DNA of 64,000 nucleotides from Puntigrus tetrazona (taxonomy: Eukaryota > Chordata > Actinopteri > Cypriniformes > Cyprinidae): contig NC_056708.1 of NCBI RefSeq assembly GCF_018831695.1, positions 3,227,353-3,291,352 on the forward strand, in the 5' to 3' direction. Shown here one piece after another: positions 11,361 through 23,122 of the stretch. The notes beneath the pieces were generated by a model. That model saw only the letters and a program-made list of their open reading frames with translations. It did not search any database and had not been told where the DNA came from. The position numbers and the translations under genes were made by a program. Numbering within the stretch: position 1 is the first letter of the stretch; each line of letters starts with the position of its first letter.

Positions 11361-11629
11361 TAGCAAATGCCGTTAAAAGTTCAGTTTCACGCTAAGCAGA
11401 TTAAAGTAAATCTGTCAATGTTTTTTGTAGGTTTGTTGTTATTGCAGTTTCAAAAGGAAAAAAGGATCGAGTGCTAAAGGATTAGTGCTATTAAAGTTAT
11501 GTTGCACTTTCGCTAAACCCAATTCTAAATCTGAACGATTGTGTTCACAAAAGCAAATATGAGATTAAAATGCATTTTATGTCTCTTCTACGAGCCTTTT
11601 AAGGTGTTTTATTGTGACTTGTGTTTCAG

Positions 11630-11673
11630 AAGACTCTTAAGCTCTTTGCGTCACATATGCAATGCTGTACCAG
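11630..11673 (+). CDS. Exon-like segment D, unidentified
   Basis: A 44-bp stretch sits between acceptor GTGACTTGTGTTTCAG and donor CCAG|GTGAGC. It is open in the frame that continues segment C (KTLKLFASHMQCCT plus two bases). Being short, it carries little coding evidence by itself. Its value is the phase agreement with 10691-10802. It could be a noncoding exon or chance. Confidence 0.2.
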
Positions 11674-13817
11674 GTGAGCTTCCAAGCAGGTTTACTATGA
11701 CAGCCATACATATGAAGCTGGTTGTGATAAAGATAAACATATTTTGAGTTCATAACATATTTACTGTATTGTTAAAGTAAATATATATATAATATTTTTA
11801 TGTGTGTGTACATACTTTTTTCCTGGTATGTACTGTAGATGTCTTTGCCAGTGAGAGTAAAATTATTTACTTGATTTAGAATTTTGACATTATTTTTAGA
11901 CTATTTGCAATGTGACCCAAGGCAAGACTGCATCCATTGTACAACATGAAAGCTTTTTTAGATAACTAGCACAGTCAGTCTTCATGTTTTCATCTACAAG
12001 AATGACATCGAGGTTAGAACGAAATCAAAGAAGACCAAATAAATAATTGGAAGGTGGGTCTCTGCACACTGTTTCTCTCTAAATGCACTTGCCTTGAGCA
12101 CACTGTTGTTATAAACCATATTGATTGGTCATATTGATTAGATGAGTATTCAGAGCTCTAGACGGTTTTACGTTTTCAGTGCCTCATTTTAGTAAGACTG
12201 CAGAAAAACAGCTACTTGAGCATATGAGGGTGATATCAACCCAGTGATATAATACTGACAAAACATTTAGTCATACATGCATATGACTAATATGAAGTCA
12301 TAAGACAACAGTAAACAACAAAGAGGAAAAGTGAGTTGTTTTCAGATTGCAAAACTCCTCAGACACAATCTAAAAAATGTGTAGCTTTCCATTGCTGCTT
12401 GTTTGGAGTGGTCTTTTATCTCTTTTATTTTTTGGTCAGTTGTGTTGTTCTCTAGGCGAAATTATCTTCAGAAAAATAACAACACCAATGATGTTGCTTA
12501 CAAATGCACAGATTTTGGCTTTATGAGATGTTTGATTGACTGGAGTGGTGTGGATTACCTAGGGATTATTCTGATGTATTTGTCAGCTGTTTGGACTCTA
12601 ATTCTGACGGCACCCATTCACTGCAGAGGATCCAATTGGTGAGCAAGTAATGTGGTACTGCATTTCTTCAAAACTGATGACGAAACAAATGTACTTGAAT
12701 GTCATTTCAATTTAATATTATGTGCCATCTATTTAATTTAAATATATGTGCAATTACACATTTGTAATGATGAAGTTTGAATTTAATGCGTTTAGTTCCC
12801 CTATTATTGATTTTTCTAAATTACCTTTGTGCAGTGTGTAACTCAACTCTAAGTGAATGAAAATATCATGCAGGCTTTCAAATCTAAAAGTGCACCGGAT
12901 AAAGTTATTGTCTCTCAAAAGAAAGCTGAAAGACTAAAAGATGAAATGAAAATGGGACCAATCTGACCAATCGTGCAGATTAGCTTTAAATGCAATATGC
13001 AATATCAAAACAGTTAAACGTTTAATCAACCGCTCTACATTTGCTTTAGCATGTCAGTCAATACGTCAAAATAAAGCTTCTCTTTAAAGCTTTAGCAAAT
13101 AATGACATATACATAAGAGTTAGAGTAAGCAAGGACCACAGCAGTCCTTGAATAAACAGTCTATGACATTGAAAGCTATACAAACACTTTAGATTTTTAT
13201 ACATACCTCTAAATCCCAAGGTCACGTCATAAAAACATCTCATGAATATTCATACCAGCGTGTGACTGAGAATGTGTACTAAGACGACGAATCTATTCTG
13301 AGCTGTGAGAAAAAGGAAGGAGGAGGTAAATTCCTCCTCAGGGCAAGACAACCAGGGCATTCAAACGACTGAAGGCCAAAGCCTGGGAAACCTCAGCAGC
13401 AGGAGCCTCGCGTCCTTGACGAGCTGCTCCGTGTACACAATATGCGAAAAGGATTTATTAGGTAAAGGAAGAGCTGTAAAGGAAACGGACACAAGCACGA
13501 AATAGAATCTCAGTGGATCATTCATGAAGGGAATCGCATTGATCAAGTGTAGCACAGAAATCAATGCTAATTTTCTCAATGTGTCAAAGTTAGGGATGCA
13601 GCTTAAAAACATACAAGTCAACCATTACCCAACGATAGGATGTCAACGTATAACAACAACAGGAAAAAAATAGACTACCATTTTGCTCCAACCAATATGT
13701 CTACAGATTGTTTGTCCAAATCCCTGAAATACGACCCATCAAAGTGTATGAATTTTCAAGAGGAATTCATTTTAATATTTGTTTCGTTCTTTTACTCTGT
13801 GTCATTATTTGGATTTT
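11674..13817. other. AT-rich noncoding DNA
   Basis: No gene supported. Positions about 13290-13500 are less AT-rich and purine-rich, without repeat features; a conserved element is possible but untested. The small open frames on both strands there show no coding signature. Confidence 0.4.
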
Positions 13818-14032
13818 GTGTAGCTCAGATGGTAGCGCATTGCGTTATACAGTGATATGTAATTATGCAATCATGGGTTCTATCCCAGAGAACACACCAT
13901 GCATATGCATTGTTAATCATAATTTTGCAAGATTTCTCTAAGGGTTAGGTTTAGGAGTGGGTTATGTGCGATCACCTAACTACAACTACACATGAACTAC
14001 ACCTAGTAAAATATGTATGTGTAAAAAAAAAG
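13818..14032 (+). repeat. tRNA-derived SINE
   Basis: The 5' part reads like a tRNA gene: an A box (TAGCTCAGATGGTAGCGC) and, about 45 bases on, a B box (GGGTTCTATCCC), followed by AGAGAACACACC. This head is a known cyprinid SINE signature (from memory). A tRNA-unrelated body with GGGTTAGGTTTAGGAGTGGG follows, and the copy ends near an A9 tract at about 14024-14032. SINEs are transcribed by RNA polymerase III and mobilised by LINE reverse transcriptase. The B box is diverged, so this copy is probably inactive. Confidence 0.75.
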
Positions 14033-14309
14033 TCCATGTGTTGCATTACGTTCATTTCATGATAGACACAACGCCAAACTGTCATTATTTTATAACTTTA
14101 AAATGTAAATAAAAGGTCATAAAAAGGCACAAATAACTTATAGGGTAATTTTTCATTGGATGACAGACTCCCATTAAATGAGTTTTTGATTAATGACAGA
14201 TAAAACTCGATTTTTAAAAGAGATGATTTGCTTAAAAGATTCAGTTTTTAAAATAGCACTGAATAAATCATTTTTATTGTAGTCTACTGTGCGTAAGTAA
14301 TATTATAAT

Positions 14310-14430
14310 ATAATAATAGAGTTTCCTTTAAAAGTAATACATTGCAATGCTGCATACTAACTACATTACTTAGTTACATTTTATGTAAGTAATGTTACGT
14401 TAATTTTGATATACTTTTTAAATCTGGGCA
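14310..14430. repeat. hAT-type non-autonomous repeat fragment
   Basis: Contains TTTAAAAGTAATACATTGCAATG...ACTACATTACTTAGTTAC, the terminal pattern of a common fish repeat that begins with runs of AAAGTAAC/AGTTACTT. A related stretch occurs at about 20890-21000, and possible opposite-orientation remnants at about 15180-15270. Assignment to hAT is from memory. Confidence 0.45.
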
Positions 14431-14460
14431 GGGCTTGCTTGTTTGCTTTTAATAAAAAAG

Positions 14461-14653
14461 TTGGTTACACTTAATTTTAAGGTGTTACAGTGTAATTATA
14501 CATTTAAGTACTGTGTTTCATTAATTATAGTATGTGTAATTAAAATATGGTATTATTAGGGTTTAGCTTACAGTTGGTTACATGTAATTAATTGTTATTA
14601 TAATAGTAAATACATGTGTGTAACAAGGACACCTTTAAATAAAGTGTTACCAA
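14461..14653. mobile_element. MITE with 25-bp terminal inverted repeats
   Basis: The left end TTGGTTACACTTAATTTTAAG and the reverse complement of the right end (TTGGTAACACTTTATTTAAAG) match closely over about 25 bp. The 193-bp body has no coding potential. The GGTTACACTTTAT-type terminus is shared with 41292-41513 and, weakly, 49336-49632. Confidence 0.8.
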
Positions 14654-14685
14654 CACTGTACACAATTTAGAGAATTAGACCTCCC

Positions 14686-14869
14686 AAATCAAAATTTTCT
14701 ATTGACTCGTTGCATCAATTTTTTTCCATTGGCCCAATTGAATTTCTGCACTGCCCTGCACTATTTTCTATTAAGATAACCGTTGCCACAATTAAAAAAA
14801 ACAATAAATTCAATTGGGCCGATGGAAAATTTAGGATTCAACAAGTCACTAGAAAAATTGGGAGGTCTA
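14686..14869. mobile_element. Foldback MITE, long palindrome
   Basis: TAGACCTCCCAAATCAAAATTTTCT at the left pairs with AGAAAAATTGGGAGGTCTA at the right, and complementarity continues inward to CCATTGGCCCAATTGAATTT / AAATTCAATTGGGCCGATGG. Arms of about 70 bp flank a short loop with no ORF. It lies only 32 bp from the preceding MITE. Confidence 0.82.
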
Positions 14870-15990
14870 AAATGTTTTGAGTGAAAAGTTCATCTTTCAC
14901 TAATGTTAGTGAAATTAATGAACCTCAGGCTGAAAGAAAAATTACAGTAAAGTGTGTGAAAGAATGAAAGAATGTGATGCAAAAGAAGAAAGTTCAACAC
15001 TATTAAGAAATAACAAAAATTAGTTATCTGAATATGAATCTGAATCTGTTTTTATGCAGGTGAGATGAGTAAATTCATATAACAAATTACAGTAAAATCA
15101 TGTTCATGTTCTTTATTTACTCCTGAATTCTCACAACATGGCAACACGAGAGCTGTTAGTCAAAACATAGCAACTTACTTATTTGAAAAAGTAACTCAGA
15201 TATTTCCTTCTCAATTAAAAAGTTAATGGTCCTTTTTTACTTTAAAAAGTCATCTGAGTACATAACCCGTGACATAAGTTTTTTGTTTCTGCCGACATCA
15301 CTTCTAGGCTCACAGCAAGACATCTTCATTTCATTCCGGTGATACATTTTATGTGAAGATGACTTGTTGCCATCTATTTATGGCACTCAGTCAGACCATG
15401 GGTCAGGATAAAAATGACCTTAGGTCTGATAGAGACACACATTACCTGTCTTTGTAGCCTGACAGTAAATCATCCAAGTGGTGCAATCAGAAAGGAGTTT
15501 GTGTGGTTTGAATTTCAACAGTCCTCTTGAGGGTGACCCCATTACCCCTGAGCACTCCACACTGAGCTGTCAGAGGTGCCATCCCTACACAGCATTTCAC
15601 TTCAGGAAGACCATACTGGTGAACCAAATGAGTCTTGGTTGACAGAGTAAGAACTTTTAAAAACAATCTTCATTAGAGCATTGAACTGTGCTCCAGGTTA
15701 GAACATCACCTTCCTAGATCTCCTCCATAACGGCTCTCTTATTTTGCCTTAGTGTATCATGGAGAAGGCTTTCTTTTCAATGCATTTGACTTTCTTTTTG
15801 CGGCAAACTTGTTGTTATGTGCAGTATTAAAAAAAAATAGAGATAAAAATCACAGTTATTTCTGTAAAAGAACTTTCTGTTAAAAAAACCTATTAACGGT
15901 TAACAGTAAGTTCTCCACTATATACAGTAAAGTACTACATTTTGTGTAATTTTATAGTAAGATACTGTTTTGTGTATTATTTACAGAAAT
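14870..15990. other. Noncoding DNA, possible conserved element
   Basis: No gene seen. Positions 15290-15620 are of moderate GC, without repeats, and look like candidate conserved noncoding sequence. At 15180-15270, repeat-like runs (AAAAAGTAACTCAG, CTTTAAAAAGTCATCTGAGTAC) may be remnants of the AGTTACTT repeat. Confidence 0.4.
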
Positions 15991-16133
15991 GGTGGGGAAC
16001 GTTGATACAGAGTTTAGCTCAACCTTGAAAACTGCTTCCTGAAGACCTTGCTTAGCTTGTTCAAGTGTGTTTGATTTGGGTTGAAGCTAAACTCTGCAGA
16101 GACACCGGCCCTCCAGGATCAACATTCCCCAAC
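15991..16133. repeat. Dispersed fish repeat (GGAGGGCCGGTGTCTCTGCAG type)
   Basis: On the - strand it reads TTGGGGAATGTTGATCCTGGAGGGCCGGTGTCTCTGCAGAGTTTAGC with CAACCC following, then AAACACACTTGAACAAGCTAAGCAAGGTCTTCAGGA. This is a very common fish interspersed repeat (from memory). Its ends GGGGAACGTTGAT / GGGGAATGTTGAT form an inverted repeat, as do the two internal AGAGTTTAGCT segments. Confidence 0.7.
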
Positions 16134-17389
16134 GTTTTTCAATTATTATTTACATAATTGTTTCTTTATAGTTGTTTCCTACCTATTTTGTACATTGGTT
16201 TTTGTTATATCTTGCTAAATGTTGCTATACTAATGTTTACGTAAAACCCCTTGAATATTTACATCTAATTATTAATGGAGTAATAATGAAGATGTTGGTC
16301 TACAAACCATAGATGTGTTAAACATATGCAGTTATAGGCTAAAATATCTTTGGGGAAGCCTTTTATATACCTTACAAGATTATTAAGTCTTAACAAAACT
16401 CAATGAAGAGTGCATAAAAATGAGCTCTCACACCTTTATTTCGTAATTTATTTTACAAAAAATGCCACATTATTCATCTTTGTGTGTCAACATCCGGCTT
16501 TTACAATTTTACTGGTGTTCAGTCTGTCAAAATAATTTCAATCTGTCAAAATAATGATGTAAAACAGTTAATGACTCTTATTAAATCATTGTCTACCAAC
16601 TACAGGTAGTCAGCTATAGCAGTATGCTTTATTTCTGTGGTAACTGCAAGCTTTAATCTGAGATAGGAGAACGTCTTTAAAAAACATCTTTAAAAAGGTG
16701 TCTTGGTGGACTAAGGTGGATGCCGCATTTACTTTGATATAAATTAAATTATACATAAAAAAATTACAGCGGTACACAAAAGTTCCCCTTGCAGAACCTG
16801 TAAAAAAAATGTAAATAATAAATAATAAAATAAGAGAAAAAAATAAGAGCAGGATTTTGAACAGGATGAATGGTTTTCAAATGTAAAATTTTCACTTGAA
16901 AATGCAAATAATTTCTTACTATACAGTACTGTCCTTCGTAAACAACAGAAGATACTTGCATGTTTCTGGTACTGTAACAGAAGGGACAACACGTAAGATA
17001 AAAGCTGTTCATTTATTAACAACAATCAATGAGCAGATGTCAACTGATCCAGAAACGTTCCAGGTGAGTAGAGATTTCATATGATTATGTTTCACCATTG
17101 ATGATCTTGCAGGTAGACAGGAGCAGCACACACCTCGGCACCAAACACTCGGAGAACTAGGAGGAACACAGGAAGTAAATATCAATAGCACACGCAGAGC
17201 AATGGTACACAATCTACTTCATGAGTACAAGACCAGACAAATGCTGTGGGTGAGGTGTAATCCTTTATGTCGGGTGCTTGATTGGTTGATCGGCTCTTAA
17301 TGCATCTTGTTTCCTTCTGGAGCCCCAGTAGACGTTTGGACCTTTTACAATAGCTGTGTTTGATTCCCTATACTGTCCTTAGTTTGAAA
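16134..17389. other. AT-rich noncoding DNA, no gene seen
   Basis: Short overlapping open frames at 16744-17230 on both strands are products of AT-rich sequence and show no domain or splice support. Confidence 0.45.
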
Positions 17390-17792
17390 AGATGGATCTC
17401 AAAACCATACAGACACTTTTGGAAGGGGTTCAAATATGCAAAAGATGCTGAAAAACCGCATGACATGGAGAATTTTTCTGAGGAACAGTGCTCAGTTTAA
17501 CTGTTCAGAGTAAACAAAGGACTCATGAACAACCATCACAAAACCGTCTTAGAACATCCAGTTTAACACAAATGGTATTAACAACAAACAGTTCTCAATT
17601 TTTTTAGGTGGGATATTTTAATGATTTTTGCCGTTTTTGACTATATAAACATCGTTTGTGTAAAATATCTTACTCAAGACAGTGCTAAAAATAAAAATAA
17701 CATGCATTTTGTATAATCTCTCTTATTTTGTTAAGATGTTCACAGATTCTGCAAGGGGTGCCCAAACTTTTGCATACCACTGTATATGTGGT
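17390..17792. repeat. Dispersed DNA-transposon-like repeat fragment
   Basis: Contains CAGACACTTTTGGAAGGGGTTCAAATATGCAAAAGATGCTGAAAAACC, TTTCTGAGGAACAGTGCTCAGTTTAACTGTTCAG, AATAACATGCATTTTGTATAATC and ends ATTCTGCAAGGGGTGCCCAAACTTTTGCATACCACTGTA. This order matches a highly repeated zebrafish/cyprinid family whose tail reads CAAACTTTTG...ACTGTA (from memory). It carries no intact ORF. The class within DNA transposons is uncertain. Confidence 0.6.
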
Positions 17793-18219
17793 TCACTTGA
17801 AACAATGTGAACTGTCACAAGATAGACATAAGCTCAATGAAGACTCTTCAAAAATTCATTTTTGACAGAGAACTTATAACAGGGTTGGAAATATAGAGGC
17901 GAATAAGTGAGCAGTAGTTTTTATTTACCGCATGAACAATTCAAACCTATTGAATGCACTGTAGGTCAATCCTCGCAGCCTCATTTTCATTTGTGCCAAA
18001 TCTAATATTGCACCTATAACCTGACAAAGGTTCACTGAAATGCAATATTGATGCGACACAAATAAACCGATCTTGCATAATTCATATTGGGCTACGTGGT
18101 TCAAAGTTCAAAGCAATTAAGTCAGTTTAGTATTTATCCAGTCACATTCATTAAAATGACTTGGAGAAATGCTCCCAAAACACGTACTAGAGACATTTAC
18201 ACCGGTGCTTAGTGCTGTG

Positions 18220-18220
<1 letters not shown>
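17793..18220. other. Noncoding DNA, nothing recognised
   Basis: AT-rich; no gene, repeat or motif that I can support. Confidence 0.4.

Positions 18221-18280
<60 letters not shown>
18221..18280. repeat. (TG)30 microsatellite
   Basis: Sixty uninterrupted bases of TG dinucleotide. The open frame of alternating T and H on the - strand is a translation of this tract. Confidence 0.97.
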
Positions 18281-18281
<1 letters not shown>

Positions 18282-19604
18282 TGTATAATAATGGCCCACT
18301 TAATTTTCTAATCTTGCCTATTTGTGTCTGTCTGTGTATGGTTTATTATGAATATGCAGACTATACTGTGAATATCCTATATTAACATTTTGCTTAAAAA
18401 AACTGTGCAGTTTAATTTATAAAATTCAGTGTCACATGATCCTTGAGAAACAATTTTAATATGTTAATTTGCTGCTCATTAAATATTTCTGATTATTATA
18501 CATTTTTGAGTTGTCCTGTTTCATATGTTTTTTGTGGAAACAATTTGTCAAAGTATTGTATGTTTAAATATATGTTTACCACAGGCGTTATTTTACTCAT
18601 AAATTAAACAAACCCATAATAAAATGCCATAGATAAACCTTGAAGGAACCAGCGGCAGCTTCCAGGTTCTTATGTTATACATAACAGTTTTATTATATTT
18701 TCTTTTACTTTAGATCTCCATTGCATTGCGTTTTAGAGTTAACATAAAGAGAGAAGATTAAAAATCCTGGCAGACATTAATTCTGGTTCATTTGTCACAC
18801 TGGAAATGAAAGGTCAAGTCAAGTGCATTGCATTGTGGGATGCTGCATCAGTTGTGTACTGCATATTTTAAAAAATGTCATTTTTATTCCAGCCATTCAG
18901 AAGGTCTACACACAGCCCTCAGTATACATTCTACATCCTGCAGAAACAGCTGTGTTGTAGTGTGCTGTTTGAGTGTTTGCCGTCGGTCTGCGCATTTGAA
19001 GGCATGCGGCATTAGCGATGCGCAAACACACACACGCGCGAACACTCCTTTATTTAATGGCAATTCCTCCGGTGCATTTTTCCATCTTTGTCACCATAGC
19101 AACTTGAAATCTCGCGGGCTGACATTTCTGTCTCTAGGGCCTGGCCTTGTTCTCCAGTTCACATGCAACACAGCTGTTTCATCCCTCAACAAAGCAATTA
19201 ACACACGGGGTCAAAACGGAATCCCTCCTCCAAATATCAGCCCATGCTCTGTCTGAGGGAATGTGTTGCTCTCTGTGGCAAAGCCATCCGCTCCCATTGG
19301 AAAGCTAGCAGAAGATGGCGGTTACGATGCCAATGGGATTAAGCAAATTAAAAAATATGATAAATGTTCGTATTATCCTGAGCAACAGAAAGGCCTTCAT
19401 GCTTTCTTTATACACATCTGCTTTACCATTTGTGACAACTGTTTTTTCACTATAAGAAATCAATAAGTAATCTCCTGTAACATCAACAACAGAATTATTT
19501 TTCCAATCAAGCATTCTTTCTCATATTATAGCGGCTTCTTTTTCCAAAATGTCTTCCAAATGTATTTCAAATGTGTTCCAAATTTCCAATGTGTTTTCCA
19601 AAAC
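18281..19604. other. Noncoding DNA with possible conserved core
   Basis: No gene supported. Positions about 18940-19330 have higher GC, CpGs and a perfect RFX-type X-box (separate entry), with the texture of a conserved enhancer. The 142-residue open frame at 18828-19256 has no recognisable domain. Confidence 0.4.
19090..19103. promoter_or_regulatory. RFX X-box motif
   Basis: GTCACCATAGCAAC fits the RFX transcription-factor consensus GTNRCC(N0-3)RGYAAC at every specified position, with near-perfect dyad symmetry. A second, even better motif lies at 37268-37281. Confidence 0.55.
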
Positions 19605-19871
<267 letters not shown>

Positions 19872-20026
19872 ACTTTTATATTAATTTTTAATGTGTTTTA
19901 TATTGTTTAGAAGTGGGTAGATTTAGGGTAGGGTTGGGGTTCAGGTGCTCCAAAATATCTTTTTGTGTTTATAAGTGTTTATAAAATTATTAATATTTAA
20001 AAAAAAAAATGCATGCAAACCATTAA

Positions 20027-20340
20027 AGGGTTAGTTAAACCAAATAATGAAAATTAGGCTGTTTTGTACTCACCTTCGACGCATCCTAAGTATATGTGAC
20101 TTTGTTCTTTCAGATGAATCCAGTCGGAGTTATATTAAAATTGTTCTCCAAACCTTTTCATTGAGATAAACGGATGTTTGCTGTTTACAGTTTGGAAGAC
20201 GTGAAATAAAGTTCGCATTCGTAAAGAAACACCCATCACGCGGTTCCGGGAGTGAACAAAGGCCTCCTGTAGTGAAGTGGTGTGAAAAAGACGCTCAGGT
20301 GAATGACGTATGCTTTCACGAAATGAAATAGTTTCGTTGA
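20027..20340. repeat. Dispersed fish repeat (TTAGTTAAACCAAATAATGAAAAT type)
   Basis: Begins AAAGGGTTAGTTAAACCAAATAATGAAAATTAGGCTG, then TACTCACC, GACGCATCCTAAGTATATGTGACTTTGTTCTTTCAGATGAATCCAGTCGGAGTTATAT and GGTTCCGGGAGTGAACAAAGGCCTCCTG. This is a degenerate copy of a cyprinid repeat that usually begins AGGGTTAGTTCACCCAAAAATGAAAAT (from memory). No coding content. Confidence 0.65.
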
Positions 20341-22479
20341 ATTATGTTGCTAACAATGGAAATTGCTGCTGGAACATGTTGAAAATTGGAAGGAACTATC
20401 TTTTGGAAAAATACACCACTGGTTGCTCAAAGAATCTGAGCAATTCTTTGACAGACAGTTACTCATAGTTATATCTACATTTTAAGCTGATAGAAAGAGT
20501 AGAAAACGCACACTTTGTCTTTTCAGTAGTATCTTATTTAGCTCGTATTTGATCTGTTAAGAATTGCTTCCAAATGTGAGACATTTCATTATTAATCCAT
20601 TAACAGTCTTTGAGGATTTTTGACTAGACATATTCAGTCAGTATACTGTATGTCACGATACCAAATACCCACAACATGCTCATTCATCCCCTGAGGTTTG
20701 TCTTCCCTCGCTCTCTGTCTGTTTTATCCTGGTGTTTCTGTAATATCCAGGTTTGATGAGATGACACAAGTGTTAGAAACTCAAAATGACGATGCAGCTT
20801 TATACTTTGAGAAATCAAGACACAAAAGCTGCCTCTGGGGTATTACCTTTTCAAACAGTAGTAATATATAACATTGAGGTACTAATATAGAGCGTTAGTT
20901 TTAAAAGCAATGCATTACAGTATTGCCTTACTCCTTAAAAAATAACTAACTGCTTTACTTAGTTACCTTTCATGGAAAATAACATCATGTGTGTTAATGT
21001 TGCATGAAGAATAGAGCGCAAGACAAGAGAATGGTTCAGCTCAACTTCGTCTTCATGTTTAGTCTGGAAATGCAGCGTTATGTTCACACAGACACACAAC
21101 GCCTCATTTCGTTTCAACATTTGTATAGCACATTTAAAAGCAACCCCAGTCGACCGAAGTGCTTTACGTGTCTAATACAGTAGATGTACAAAATCGATCG
21201 AGTTTTGGTGATAACTAAACAAAAATGGTATCACGATAATCCAGAGTAATTCAACCAATCTGATGACGACTTTCAAACTCCTGAAGTGTTTCCACTATTG
21301 TGTGCCTATGCATCAGACATTTAGGCTGAGACTACCCTAAACCTAACAGAGTCAAGCTCCACCCATTTACCCACCTGGCTCTGCAGTAGACATCACCTGG
21401 GCCTCCTTTTTGGAGTTATAATCACCTTTAAGTTCCCAGGACTTTTTTTGGGGGGGGATCAGGTTGCAGCTAAACCTCCCAGAGCGTTGTGTGTGATTGA
21501 AAGGGTGTAACTAGAACGTTTTTGACATGTCTCGTGGTTTCAAAAGAATTTACAGGTTTCCTCTTTGTCCAGCTTTTTCTTCAGAGGTTACAACCGACAA
21601 AATAAATATCTTTATGTTTATTAAAAGCAGACTTTCGCCTGTATCTTGCAATCCCCTTCACACAAACGTTCACCGCCATCTACAGAGAGTACCGTAATGG
21701 CGTATCTTTGCAGGGAAACCCGGGCGTCTGCATCATCATGTTTCTCTGGATGGAATCCCACAAGGATTTTTTTCCACTGGCTTTTGGATCATTGAAGAAA
21801 AAAAAGCTCTGTGACCAACAAAAGTTTATGATTCTTACACATTCATCAAAACCTTTATGAAACCTGAATACAGTCACCATAAATACATTACTGTATGCCA
21901 CGGCTGACTTCAACTTCAACTTTACTTTATAGAAACAAGCTTATATTACCTTAGTTTAAACTGAAAACATACTGACCTGAGCATGAAGGAACAGTGGGCG
22001 CAATGTAAAGTCTGATGAAAGAATTAGCTTCACGAGATCCGTGGGCGCAAACCCTAATTTTCCTCCTCATCTTTTTTATTTACTGTGAATGTTCACCTTA
22101 CAGTTCTATAGCTGATGAATTCACGGTTGTCTACAAGATCTAAAACGGTTCAGACAGGCTCAGATCAAAGCCGTTTGCTCAACTAAATTATGAGTAACAC
22201 TGCTTAATGGAGGCCTTGCGGTGAACAAAGTCTTACATCACGCTGGCTGAATTATTCAAGAAGGGGTGATTGACAAGCGCTGCTTTCTTCCTCAGCTACT
22301 CTTCATGTTATTGAAGATGGGACACTTTTGAACCTGCAGCCAGAGCGGGTTTGATGACTACATGATACACCTGTGTTGCCAGTCCTCAAAAAGAATGTGA
22401 AATATGAGGCAAAGAACTTGCTTGCTTTGTAGAGCAAACTTTTTTCAACATCCAGTCATGGGATGTGGTAATTCTTATT
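20341..22479. other. Noncoding DNA with small repeat pieces
   Basis: No gene supported. It holds an AGTTACTT-type repeat fragment at about 20890-21000 and a short TTTGTATAGCACATTTAAAAGCAACC repeat at about 21110-21170. Positions about 22110-22400 are non-repetitive and may be conserved sequence. Confidence 0.4.
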
Positions 22480-22935
22480 TTAATTTTACAACAAATTTAG
22501 GTTATAAAAACACAATGGGAACACTATTATGAAATGTTTCTGAAAATATTGAAATGTTATTTATACCCAAAATCTAATGTCATGTGAACGTTTATTTTGA
22601 ATATTTTCAGCACATTATAATTTAGTTTTCTTGTTATGATTTTAACTATTTTATGGTTACAAAAACATTTCTTACGATGATCTACTAACGTTATTTTACA
22701 GAGATTTTAATATTATATTTATTTTAAGCACATTGCAGTTTCGTTTTCTTGTCGTGATTGTAATATATTTTAAAAGGTTTCTGAAAACATTTCCTGAAAT
22801 GTTCTACAAACGTTATTTTTACAGATAATATAATGTTAATATAATGTCTTTAAACTGTTATATTTGTAACTTTTAAGCACATTATAATTTCGTTTTCTTG
22901 TCATGATTACAGCATTTTTGAAGGATTTTTAAGGT
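22480..22935. repeat. Diverged tandem repeat, three-plus units of 118-149 bp
   Basis: The block CACATTATAATTT(A/C)GTTTTCTTGT(T/C)(A/G)TGATT begins at 22611, 22729 (as CACATTGCAGTTTCG) and 22878. Each is preceded by AACGTTATTTT(T)ACAG-like and TTTTAAG-like sequence and by GTTTCTGAAAA(C/T)ATT. Spacings of 118 and 149 bp show an old tandem array with indels. Confidence 0.75.
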
Positions 22936-23013
22936 AAGTTGTTAAAGTAAATTTAAATAATTTTTAATATATAGTTATAAATGTATATATGCTATAAAAA
23001 TATATAAATGTAC

Positions 23014-23122
<109 letters not shown>

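Noticed and set aside
13818..13895. tRNA gene
   Set aside because: The B box is diverged and a SINE body and A-tract follow, so it is the head of a SINE.
18117..18299. Open frame rich in T and H
   Set aside because: Translation of the (TG)30 microsatellite.
18828..19256. 142-residue + strand open frame
   Set aside because: No recognisable domain, no splice context and mixed low-complexity; better read as part of a possible regulatory element.
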